This document shows positions 1 to 6,002 of a stretch of 6,874 nt of DNA, piece by piece (positions within the stretch are counted from its first letter, which is position 1; each line of letters opens with the position of its first letter). A program made the translations under genes and the position numbers. Source of the stretch: an uncultured Planctomycetaceae bacterium. Its GTDB lineage: Bacteria > Planctomycetota > Planctomycetia > Pirellulales > Thermoguttaceae. The DNA is taken from positions 1-6,874 of the forward strand of contig CAMZHY010000197.1 in the NCBI GenBank assembly GCA_947307005.1, given 5' to 3'. The notes beneath the pieces were generated by a model that was not told the DNA's origin, ran no database searches, and worked only from the letters and a program-made list of their open reading frames with translations.

Positions 1-1
1 C

Positions 2-1231
2 GTCGATTGGGATTCGACGGAGAATCTCTATATCGAGGGGGACAATCTCGACGCTTTGAAACTCCTCCAGTCGGAGTATCGCAATAAGGTCAAAGCGATC
101 TACGTCGATCCGCCGTACAACACGGGGTCGGACGCGTTCCTTTACGCCGACGATTTCCGCGTCGACTGCGAGGAATACGCGCGGCGTTCGGGGCGTCTCG
201 CCGCGTCGGGGCGCGGTCGTTCTCATGAGGACGAGACGACCGATCCGCGCCGTCATGTGGACTGGTGTTCAATGATCTTTTCGCGGCTGATTCTCGCGCG
301 GGAGCTGCTGACCGACGACGGCGTGATTTTCATATCGATCAGCGACGTTGAGCTTGCGAATCTCCGCAAAATTTGCGACGAAGTCTTTGGCGAAAAACAA
401 TTTATCGCCGTTTTGAACTGGAACACGAAAAAGGCGGCGCAAGGAATGGCGACCGCCAATATGATCGTAGAAAATCACGAATATATCGTCGTTTACGCCA
501 AGAATCCGGCTCTTTTTCGTTTCAAAGGGCTAGAACGCGACGCCGCCGACGGCTTTTCGAACCCCGACGGCGACCCAAGGGGCGTCTGGAAACGCCAGTA
601 TTTGCAAAGACTGGGGCAGGGGCTCCCCGTTCGAACGATCGTCGATCCACATTCGGGGCGCGCTTTCTCTTTTGAAACGCCGTATACGCAGGACAAATTG
701 AATCAATGGGTTAAGGAAGGACGGATTATCTTTCCGAAGAATCCGAAGAAATACCCGGCGCGAAAGGAGTTTCTCGCCGAGTATAAGAACCGCCGGCAAC
801 TCGTCACGTCCCTTGGGCTTTTCCCGACGAAGGCGACGACGGAACAACTCTACGCGCTCTTCTCCGGCGTTAAGATTTTCACGAATCCGAAGCCCGAACC
901 GTTGATTCGCTTTTTAATCGACCAAACGACGAAGGACGGCGATCTTGTCCTCGACTTTTTTTCCGGCTCCGCGACGACCGCCGACGCCGTCATGCGACTC
1001 AACGCGGAAGACGGCGGGAGACGCCGTTTCATAATGGTCCAGATTCCGGAAGAATGCGGCGCGAAGACGGAAGCGCGCAAAGCGGGCTACGCGAATATTA
1101 GCGAAATCGGAAAAGAACGGATCCGCCGCGCGGGCGCAAAACTCCGCGCGGAACTCGCCGCGCAGGGGGGCGCGCCGTCGACGCCGGACGTAGGATTTCG
1201 CGTCTTCAAACTTGTTGAATCGAATCCGTAA
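2..1231 (+). CDS. mod: Type III-like DNA methyltransferase (Mod), 5'-partial and probably C-terminally shortened
   Basis: This is an S-adenosylmethionine-dependent DNA methyltransferase of the beta class, which in type III restriction-modification systems methylates adenine at N6 and also provides target recognition. The reading frame is open from the window edge (VDWDSTENLYIEGDNLDALK is seen before the first possible internal start), so the true start and perhaps 80-90 residues lie upstream. In the visible 409 residues the catalytic motif IV DPPYNTG is at about 36-42 (bases 107-127) and the SAM-binding motif I DFFSGSATTADAV at about 318-330. The order IV before I defines the beta class. The variable stretch at about 140-270 is where target recognition would lie. 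The protein ends GFRVFKLVESNP; relatives I recall continue about 80-150 residues beyond this point, so the C-terminus looks lost. No res gene follows. It may be an orphan methyltransferase or a decaying one. Family assignment is firm; activity is uncertain. Confidence 0.9.
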   Translation, partial: VDWDSTENLYIEGDNLDALKLLQSEYRNKVKAIYVDPPYNTGSDAFLYADDFRVDCEEYARRSGRLAASGRGRSHEDETTDPRRHVDWCSMIFSRLILARELLTDDGVIFISISDVELANLRKICDEVFGEKQFIAVLNWNTKKAAQGMATANMIVENHEYIVVYAKNPALFRFKGLERDAADGFSNPDGDPRGVWKRQYLQRLGQGLPVRTIVDPHSGRAFSFETPYTQDKLNQWVKEGRIIFPKNPKKYPARKEFLAEYKNRRQLVTSLGLFPTKATTEQLYALFSGVKIFTNPKPEPLIRFLIDQTTKDGDLVLDFFSGSATTADAVMRLNAEDGGRRRFIMVQIPEECGAKTEARKAGYANISEIGKERIRRAGAKLRAELAAQGGAPSTPDVGFRVFKLVESNP

Positions 1232-1275
1232 GACAGTAGTTGCCGCTCGACGCCGCTTTATTTTGCCTTCTTGTT

Positions 1276-1284
1276 TGGTAAAAT
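1276..1284 (+). promoter_or_regulatory. Candidate extended -10 promoter of the mntA-hepT remnant
   Basis: TGGTAAAAT is an extended -10 element (TGN followed by TAAAAT). There is no good -35 at 16-18 bp; TTTATT at 1257-1262 is the best and is weak. A transcript would start near 1291, leaving a leader of about 20 nt with AGGAGG at 1299-1304, 7 nt before the mntA ATG at 1312. The spacing to the ribosome binding site makes it credible, but the call rests on one short motif. Confidence 0.4.
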
Positions 1285-1311
1285 AGCGTTCGACTCCCAG
1301 GAGGTTGAATC

Positions 1312-1569
1312 ATGGTCTACACGATGGATGAAATCCGGGAGAAGGCAATTCCGATCGCGCAAAAATTTGGAATTAAACGGCTGAGACGAAAGCGACGTAG
1401 ATTTTATTATCAACGGCGACGATTTACACGGACTTATCCACTATTGTTCATTCGTTCATGCGCTCGAAGACACGTTTAACGCCATGTCGACGTTGTAACG
1501 ACTGGGATTAGGGACAAACAGTTTCTCGACGTTATCGAAGCGGAAGGAATTCTGCTCTATGAGGAATGA
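1312..1569 (+). pseudogene. mntA: MntA-type nucleotidyltransferase antitoxin, degraded (internal deletion and frameshift)
   Basis: Intact MntA proteins are minimal nucleotidyltransferases that neutralise HepT toxins by adding AMP units to a tyrosine next to the toxin active site. Here the start is strong: AGGAGG lies 7 nt before ATG and the protein begins MVYTMDEIREKAIPIAQKFG. The first frame runs only to a stop at 1477-1479 (55 codons) and makes sense only to about GIKRL (1383). The homology resumes one frame over as DESDVDFIINGDDLHGL from about 1385. The segment between, which in the family carries the GS(Y/R)ARG motif, is missing, so about ten codons have been deleted out of frame. A second shift near 1481-1486 returns to VDVVTTGIRDKQFLDV and ends ILLYEE-stop at 1567-1569. 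The Asp pair of the metal site (DVD) survives, but the glycine-serine motif does not. It overlaps hepT by 11 bp, as in working operons. An active product is very unlikely. Confidence 0.87.
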
Positions 1570-1895
1570 CGATTATCAAACGATTCGGAAGATCGTCGAG
1601 TATTGCGATACGATTGAGTCGCTATTGAAAGAATATCAAAAGGCGGCTGGGAAGAATTTCAGCGAAGAGCGTCTTTCCAATTGTCATGCAGCGTGTGCAT
1701 TATTCAAATTGGCAAACTCGTAGGCAGGCTTTCAGACGACTTTCAGGCGCCCATGACGATATTCCTTGGCATGAAATCAAGACTTTGCGTAATCTTCACG
1801 CCCACGATTATGAAAGCGTCGATATGGAATTGGTTTGGGAAGCGCTTACCATTGACGTTCCCGAGTTAAAGAAGAATCTAGAAGCTTTCTTATAG
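1559..1895 (+). pseudogene. hepT: HepT-type HEPN toxin, degraded by two frameshifts
   Basis: HepT is a HEPN-domain ribonuclease toxin partnered by MntA. The ATG at 1559 overlaps the mntA end (stop 1567-1569). Three reading frames together give a normal-length protein of about 112 residues: MRNDDYQTIRKIVEYCDTIE and on to NFSEERL (frame of 1559, stop at 1721-1723); then FQLSCSVCIIQIGKLVGRLS (frame of 1681) after a one-base loss in the T run at 1673-1678; then HDDIPWHEIKTLRNLHAHDY through VPELKKNLEAFL (frame of 1686) after another one-base loss near 1749-1752. RNLHAHDY is an exact RX4HXY motif, giving the catalytic Arg and His and the Tyr that MntA modifies. Only a 54-residue N-terminal fragment could be made from the proper start, so the toxin is dead unless the indels are assembly errors. 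The flanking large genes read cleanly, which argues against general sequencing error. Confidence 0.9.
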
Positions 1896-1978
1896 AACCA
1901 ACATAACGCATTTTCTGTTGCGCCTTCTTATCGACGTCTCGTTCTTTGGGAAACATAATCTCTCATAACCTTATATTC

Positions 1979-2007
1979 TTGACAATGCGGTTTTGAGAGG
2001 TTATCAA
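1979..2007 (+). promoter_or_regulatory. Candidate sigma70-type promoter for the DUF6259 hydrolase gene
   Basis: A perfect TTGACA (1979-1984) is followed after 17 bp by TATCAA (2002-2007; four of six match TATAAT). Transcription would start near 2014, giving a leader of about 60 nt. It lies in the 178-bp gap between the hepT remnant and the 2074 start, which is visibly richer in A and T than the genes beside it. The -10 sits in a short palindrome, GTTAT-CA-ATAAC (2000-2011), a possible operator. I see no terminator hairpin or gene in the rest of 1896-2073. Confidence 0.5.
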
Positions 2008-2073
2008 TAACGTTGCGGTTTGCCTTAGGCTGCGCTAGCCGTCGATATTCCCAAGAATAAGAAAGGACAAGCC

Positions 2074-4197
2074 ATGACCAAACGCTCGAAATCCTTTATC
2101 GTAACGCTTGCGTTCTTATCGATAGTTCTATTCGCTTCCACAGTCTGCGTCTTCGCTAAGGAGGAGACTTGCGTTTTTCATCAAGATCGGTGGTCGCTGA
2201 CGATCCTGAAGACGGACGACGGCGCTCGTTTTCAGAAAGGGCAGTTTGGCAATATCGACGTCGTCGAGGGCGAAATCTTCTCTTTGCGCTTCGTCGATTC
2301 TAACGGCAAGACCGTCGCCCTCACGTCCGAATCGGGGTGGGGCGAGGTTGAATTCCATCTCGTCGGCGATCGAGTTAAGGCGTGTTTTGCGAACCCGCTC
2401 GGTTACGAAGGAATTTCCGTCGACGTCGAGTGCGCGCCCGACGCGACGGGGATAACGTGGAACGTCGCCGTAACGAACGACAATCCCGACTGTTCCGTCG
2501 TCGAAGCGACGTACCCTTTCCCCGCCGTCGCCGGGGCGAAGCTGAACCTTTTCGTCCCCGACCGTTCGGGACGCGCGATTCTGGACGCGGGCAAAAACGG
2601 GTATCGCGCGTTCTATAGCTATCCGGATCACGTCGCGTCGATGCAGTATTTCGCGTACTGGGGCGAGAAAAACGGTCTTTATCTGGGCGTTCACGACCCC
2701 GACGCGTGCATGAAGACGTTCGACGTCGTCGTCGAACGGGGCGAAGGGCGAATTCGCGCGGCGTTCCCCGCGATCAATATCGGCGCGACGCGCAATTCCT
2801 TCACGCTCGCGGGCGAAACGCGGTGGCAGACGTTTGACGGAGACTGGTTCGACGCGACGGCGATCTACAAGGAGTTCGTTTTAAGCCGCGCGAAATGGCT
2901 TCCCGTTAAAGGCCGTCCCGATACTCCGTCGCAATTTAAAGAAATCGCGTTCTGGATCTGCGATTACATTCCCAATTCTGAGAAACAACTCGACGCGCGC
3001 CCGATGACCCTCGCGACCGTTTCCGAAAAGTTCGGCAAAGATTACTGGGTCGACGCCGCGATTGAATTGAAGAAACGCCTCGACGCGCCCGTCGGCTATC
3101 AGGTCTACAACTGGCACGAGATTCCCTTCAATATCAACTATCCGCATTTTCTCCCGGCGCGGCAAGAGTTTCTCGACGGTTTGCCAAAGCTCAAAGACGC
3201 GGGAATTTACGTCTTTCCGTATCTTAACGCGGTAAGTTGGGAAATGGACGACGCCGACGAAGGATTCGCCGAGAATTTTGCCGACGTCGGCGTTCACGGC
3301 GCGGCGCTCGACGCGGGGGACTCGCCGCGATTTTACGTCTATCCTCAAGTCAAAGCGAGCGGAGAGAAAACGCGACTCGCCCCGATTTGCCCCGGCTTCA
3401 TGCGGTGGCGCGAGATTATCGAAGAGGTTGCGAGGGGAATAGAGAAGGTCGCGCCCGTCGACGGAATCTATTTCGATCAGATTTCCGCCGTCGCGCCCGT
3501 CCCCTGTCGCAGTCGCGAACACGGTCATCTGCCGGGCGGCGGCTCGTATTGGTCCGACGGATACCGTGAAATGATGAAGACAATTACCGCCGACCGACCG
3601 AAAAACTCGTTCTATTACAGCGAATCGAACGCCGAGGCGTACGCGGACGCGTTCGACGGTTTTCTCACGTGGATTTGGACCAGAGGGGATCTCGTTCCGG
3701 CGTTTCCCGCGATTTATTCGGGCTACTTCCAAATGCTCGGGCGGTACACCGACGGAGCGACGCGCGACGACGACGTTTATTTCCGGTATCATCTCGCCGA
3801 ATCGTTGACCTACGGTCAGCAGCTCGGCTGGATTAACGCGTGCGTCGTCTACAACGACGCGCGAATGGCGTTTCTCAAGAAAGTCGTCGACGCGCGCCGC
3901 GAATTGACGGGCTTTTTCAACGAAGGGACGTTAATGCGCCCCCCCGTTGTCGAAACGGAACTCGAGCCGACGACCTCGTCGGGGATTACAATGCGTCCGG
4001 TCGTCGCCGGCGCGTGGAAGAGCGGAGACGGCTCGGAGGCGGTCGTTGTCCTCGTCAATATCTTCGAGAAAGAGGCAAACGCGTCGATCCGCCTCTTTCC
4101 CGAAGAATACGGGGTCGAATGTCCCGAGCGATTCGAAGGGCGTCTAGCGCCGCTGGAGGTCCTCGTCTTGAGGTATCATTCCCACTTGAGCGAGTAG
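2074..4197 (+). CDS. Secreted DUF6259-like TIM-barrel glycoside hydrolase
   Basis: This 707-residue exported protein is probably a retaining or GH36/GH27-like glycosidase of unknown substrate. The start is set by AAAGGA at 2062-2067, 6 nt before ATG, and by a Sec signal peptide (basic MTKRSK, hydrophobic core 8-26, likely cleavage after VFA at 28). Residues about 30-275 form a beta-rich N-terminal domain with GLYLGVHDPD at 201-210. Residues about 285-600 look like a (beta/alpha)8 barrel: GYQVYNWHEIPFNINYPHF (341-359), GIYVFPYLNAVSW (377-389), CPGFMRWREII (439-449), DGIYFDQISA (463-472), HGHLPGGGSYW (483-493), YYSESNAEAY (514-523) and the SGYFQMLGRY stretch (549-558). Asp468 at the end of a barrel strand and Glu517 are the best catalytic candidates by analogy; this is inference. 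Residues about 610-707 form a small beta-sandwich typical of such enzymes. Its end overlaps the convergent propeller gene by 22 bp. It probably acts on polysaccharide outside the cytoplasm. Confidence 0.85.
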   Translation: MTKRSKSFIVTLAFLSIVLFASTVCVFAKEETCVFHQDRWSLTILKTDDGARFQKGQFGNIDVVEGEIFSLRFVDSNGKTVALTSESGWGEVEFHLVGDRVKACFANPLGYEGISVDVECAPDATGITWNVAVTNDNPDCSVVEATYPFPAVAGAKLNLFVPDRSGRAILDAGKNGYRAFYSYPDHVASMQYFAYWGEKNGLYLGVHDPDACMKTFDVVVERGEGRIRAAFPAINIGATRNSFTLAGETRWQTFDGDWFDATAIYKEFVLSRAKWLPVKGRPDTPSQFKEIAFWICDYIPNSEKQLDARPMTLATVSEKFGKDYWVDAAIELKKRLDAPVGYQVYNWHEIPFNINYPHFLPARQEFLDGLPKLKDAGIYVFPYLNAVSWEMDDADEGFAENFADVGVHGAALDAGDSPRFYVYPQVKASGEKTRLAPICPGFMRWREIIEEVARGIEKVAPVDGIYFDQISAVAPVPCRSREHGHLPGGGSYWSDGYREMMKTITADRPKNSFYYSESNAEAYADAFDGFLTWIWTRGDLVPAFPAIYSGYFQMLGRYTDGATRDDDVYFRYHLAESLTYGQQLGWINACVVYNDARMAFLKKVVDARRELTGFFNEGTLMRPPVVETELEPTTSSGITMRPVVAGAWKSGDGSEAVVVLVNIFEKEANASIRLFPEEYGVECPERFEGRLAPLEVLVLRYHSHLSE

Positions 4198-5699
4198 ACG
4201 TCCGCCTCGTACATGACGAAGCGGAGTTGAATCTTCTCCTTAGCGAGCGCCGACATGTCCGCTTTTCCTTTCCACGAGACGCGACGGTCGAGCGAATCGC
4301 CGAAAATGAGGTCGCAATCGTCGGCGGAGAACCCCGGAACGACCTGACCGTCGGCGTCGAGAACTTCGACCTTGACGTACCCGGCGGAAGACGTCGCGAC
4401 ATTCAGCGACAGCTCTTTCCCCTCGAACTTCAGCGGCTTCGTGACGGCGACTCCCTCCTTCGTCTTCGCGTGGAGCGACCCGAACCCGTCGATTCGCAGC
4501 GCGTAACGTCGCAGACGCGACGGCTTGAGCGAATTCGTCGACTCCCACGCGTAGATCGAAAGCTCGTTAGGCGAGTCGTCGTCCGCAGACGGCGTCTCTA
4601 AGAAGTTCCACGCCGTGTAGTTGTCGCCGTAGAACCAGTTCGACGACGTTCTTAGTCCCGGCGCGATAAAGACGTCGTTCGCCCGCTTGAAGTTGACCCC
4701 GTTTCGCGACGTGATCAGGATCGTGTCCGTCGTCGCCGTGCCGAGGCGATCGCCCCCCTTGTAAATCTTCATGCGACGCTGACGGTCCTGCCATTCCGGG
4801 AGCTGCGGCGTCGACGCGACGAGTCCGTTGTCGACGTAGCGCGTCGGAAGCCCGATATAGATGTGCGGCGCTCGGTAGTACTGCTGAATCTGATTCGTAT
4901 AGAACTGCTCGCGCAGCGTCGGACCGCCGCCGTGTTTGAACTGGATTTCGCCTTCTCGCTTCCAGTGGATGAAGTCGTCCGACGTCGCGCGGACGACGAC
5001 GCGGACGTTGTTGATAAATTCTCGATAGAACAGAACGTATTTCTTCTCGAGCGTCGACCAGAACGCGACGTTCTGCGTGTCGAATTTTCCGTCCGTGTAG
5101 ACCGGTCCCTCGTGCATGAGCGTCCAGTGAACGCCGTCGGGCGACTTCCACGCGAAGACGCCGTTTCTTTTAGGATCGTTGAACGCGCCGTATCCGTTCC
5201 CGATCGCCTTGTAGCGTTCGTCCTCAGGGCAGCCCGGTCGTTCGTCGAGGAAGGGCGTGAAGTCTTGCGTTCCGAGATCCGTTCCGGCGACTTCGTCGAG
5301 CATGATATTGTTCGACGTTACGCCCTTGTAATCGCACAGGTTGAGTTCAGGGCGCGTCCAGTTGCGTCCGTCGACGCTTTCGGCGAGGCAGTAGCACATC
5401 GGGACGCCGTCGCCGAGTCCCCACGCGCGGTAATAGAGCAGATATTTGTCGCCGACCTTCAAAACAGTCGCGTAGCCTTCGCCTCCCATCTCCCACGGAC
5501 GGTCAAACTCCATGACGACCTCTTTACGCTCGGGACGGTGGAACGTGAGTTCGACGCCGTCGAGCGTATTGACGAGAAAATCGTCGATAAAGAGTTCGCG
5601 TCGCGCTCCGAGATAGATGGCGCCGTCGTCCGCGTTGGCGACGAGCGTCGGCAAGAGGAAGATGAGCGAGAAAAAGATCGCGGAAATTGCACGTTTCAT
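4176..5699 (-). CDS. Secreted five-bladed beta-propeller protein, glycoside hydrolase 32/43-like
   Basis: This 507-residue exported protein looks like the 'LFIDDFL' beta-propeller family common in planctomycetes, related by fold to GH32/GH43/GH68 enzymes. The start is supported by AGGAGA (minus strand, 5713-5708), 8 nt before ATG, and by a Sec signal peptide (MKRAIS, hydrophobic 7-20, cleavage after ANA at 23). The mature protein begins near ELFIDDFLV (35-43). Blade-type repeats with an Asp/Asn-Gly...Trp pattern are visible: SVDGRNW (108-114), SPDGVHW (186-192), TSDDFIHW (239-246) and SRNGVNF (331-337), with strand pairs such as KYLLYYRAWG and KYVLFYREF between them. Residues about 415-507 form a C-terminal beta-sandwich (FEGKELSLNVATSSAGYVKV to LRFVMYEADVYSLKWE), likely carbohydrate binding or structural. 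No family-specific catalytic triad can be assigned by eye, so hydrolase activity is inferred from the fold and from its CAZyme-like neighbours. Confidence 0.85.
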   Translation of the reverse strand: MKRAISAIFFSLIFLLPTLVANADDGAIYLGARRELFIDDFLVNTLDGVELTFHRPERKEVVMEFDRPWEMGGEGYATVLKVGDKYLLYYRAWGLGDGVPMCYCLAESVDGRNWTRPELNLCDYKGVTSNNIMLDEVAGTDLGTQDFTPFLDERPGCPEDERYKAIGNGYGAFNDPKRNGVFAWKSPDGVHWTLMHEGPVYTDGKFDTQNVAFWSTLEKKYVLFYREFINNVRVVVRATSDDFIHWKREGEIQFKHGGGPTLREQFYTNQIQQYYRAPHIYIGLPTRYVDNGLVASTPQLPEWQDRQRRMKIYKGGDRLGTATTDTILITSRNGVNFKRANDVFIAPGLRTSSNWFYGDNYTAWNFLETPSADDDSPNELSIYAWESTNSLKPSRLRRYALRIDGFGSLHAKTKEGVAVTKPLKFEGKELSLNVATSSAGYVKVEVLDADGQVVPGFSADDCDLIFGDSLDRRVSWKGKADMSALAKEKIQLRFVMYEADVYSLKWE

Positions 5700-5758
5700 A
5701 AAATGTTTCTCCTATTCGCGCGACGCTTTGGCGCGCCGCAAAGACCAATCAAGACCAT

Positions 5759-5787
5759 ATTATAGGAATCGGCGTTCTGAATTTGAA
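5759..5787 (-). promoter_or_regulatory. Sigma70-type promoter of the beta-propeller gene
   Basis: Read on the minus strand, TTCAAA (5787-5782) is followed after exactly 17 bp by a perfect TATAAT (5764-5759). Transcription would begin near 5752 and give a leader of about 53 nt before the ATG at 5699, with AGGAGA close to the start. The perfect -10, standard spacing and position make this the best promoter in the window. Confidence 0.65.
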
Positions 5788-5796
5788 GAGACGCCG
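5770..5796. promoter_or_regulatory. Possible operator: inverted repeat flanking the -35 of the propeller promoter
   Basis: CGGCGT (5770-5775) and ACGCCG (5791-5796) are perfect inverted copies, 21 bp apart centre to centre (about two helical turns), and symmetric about the -35 hexamer at 5782-5787. A dimeric regulator bound here would cover the promoter. Six-base arms can occur by chance in this GC-rich DNA, so the support is the position more than the sequence. Confidence 0.3.
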
Positions 5797-5851
5797 CGTA
5801 ATTCACGAGAAAAAACGGCGCGACGAATCTGTTCAAAATCGAGTCCTCTGT

Positions 5852-5881
5852 CTGGCAAGCGCGTTTTCTTCCTGCTAAAAT
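5852..5881 (+). promoter_or_regulatory. Candidate extended -10 promoter for the right-hand secreted protein
   Basis: CTGGCA (5852-5857; four of six match TTGACA) is followed after 18 bp by TAAAAT (5876-5881), which is preceded by TGC to make an extended -10. Transcription would start near 5888, giving a leader of about 115 nt that includes the stem-loop at 5945-5977. The -10 resembles the one before the mntA remnant (TGNTAAAAT in both). Confidence 0.4.
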
Positions 5882-5944
5882 GAGACGTAGTCGGTCTTCG
5901 GGAGTCCGTTTAAGGTTGCCCGACGACTTTCGATATGACGAAAC

Positions 5945-5977
5945 GACGCGATCTCGAAGCCGATTCGACGTCGCGTC
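5945..5977 (+). promoter_or_regulatory. Strong stem-loop in the leader of the right-hand gene
   Basis: GACGCGA (5945-5951) pairs perfectly with TCGCGTC (5971-5977), extended by a T-G wobble (5952/5970). After a single C-C mismatch (5953/5969), TCGAA (5954-5958) pairs with TTCGA (5964-5968), closing a 5-nt loop GCCGA. This makes 13 pairs in a 33-nt hairpin, ending 25 nt before the ATG at 6003. There is no T run after it, so it is not a standard terminator. It could be a translational control element or, as DNA, a regulator binding site. Confidence 0.55.
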
Positions 5978-6002
5978 CCAACGAGAAATCGTAGTAAGAA
6001 TA

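Larger units (their letters stand above)
5700..6002. other. Divergent intergenic control region
   Basis: This 303-bp stretch separates the minus-strand propeller gene from the plus-strand secreted protein. I see no credible gene in it: a plus-strand frame crossing its left half lacks a ribosome binding site and is mostly the antisense of the propeller gene's 5' end. It contains candidate promoters facing both ways, an inverted repeat around the minus-strand -35, and a strong stem-loop close to the right-hand gene, each listed separately. There is also a short CTTTG/CAAAG inverted repeat (5726-5730 and 5739-5743), enclosing GGCGCGCC, which would fall in the propeller gene's leader. Confidence 0.7.

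Noticed and set aside
1681..1895. Two separate small proteins of 62 and 69 residues
   Set aside because: Each contains only part of one HepT sequence; together with the frame from 1559 they make a single broken gene, so they are not independent genes.
1896..1960. Terminator after the hepT remnant
   Set aside because: Short T-rich stretches are present, but no stem of useful length could be formed.
2095..2157. Possible lipoprotein signal in the hydrolase (Cys25)
   Set aside because: The residues before the Cys (STV) do not fit a lipobox, and a normal signal-peptidase I site (VFA) follows directly.
2881..3792. Long minus-strand open frame of about 300 codons inside the hydrolase gene
   Set aside because: It is antisense to clear coding sequence, is rich in Arg and Val as expected from reading GAC/GTC/CGC codons backwards, has no signal or domain pattern and no ribosome site.
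4141..4200. CGTCTA/TAGACG inverted repeat as a bidirectional terminator
   Set aside because: The arms are only six bases with a loop of about 48 nt, there is no T run on either strand, and it lies in coding sequence.
3840..4601. Arginine-rich plus-strand frame spanning the convergent gene ends
   Set aside because: It overlaps two well-supported genes in other frames, and its composition is typical of an out-of-frame reading.
4863..5765. Long plus-strand open frame of about 300 codons opposite the propeller gene
   Set aside because: It is a codon-bias shadow; the minus-strand frame has a signal peptide, blade repeats, a ribosome site and a promoter, and the plus frame has none of these.
5854..5867. 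Possible sigma54 promoter (TGGCA start)
   Set aside because: The GC dinucleotide required ten bases after GG is absent.
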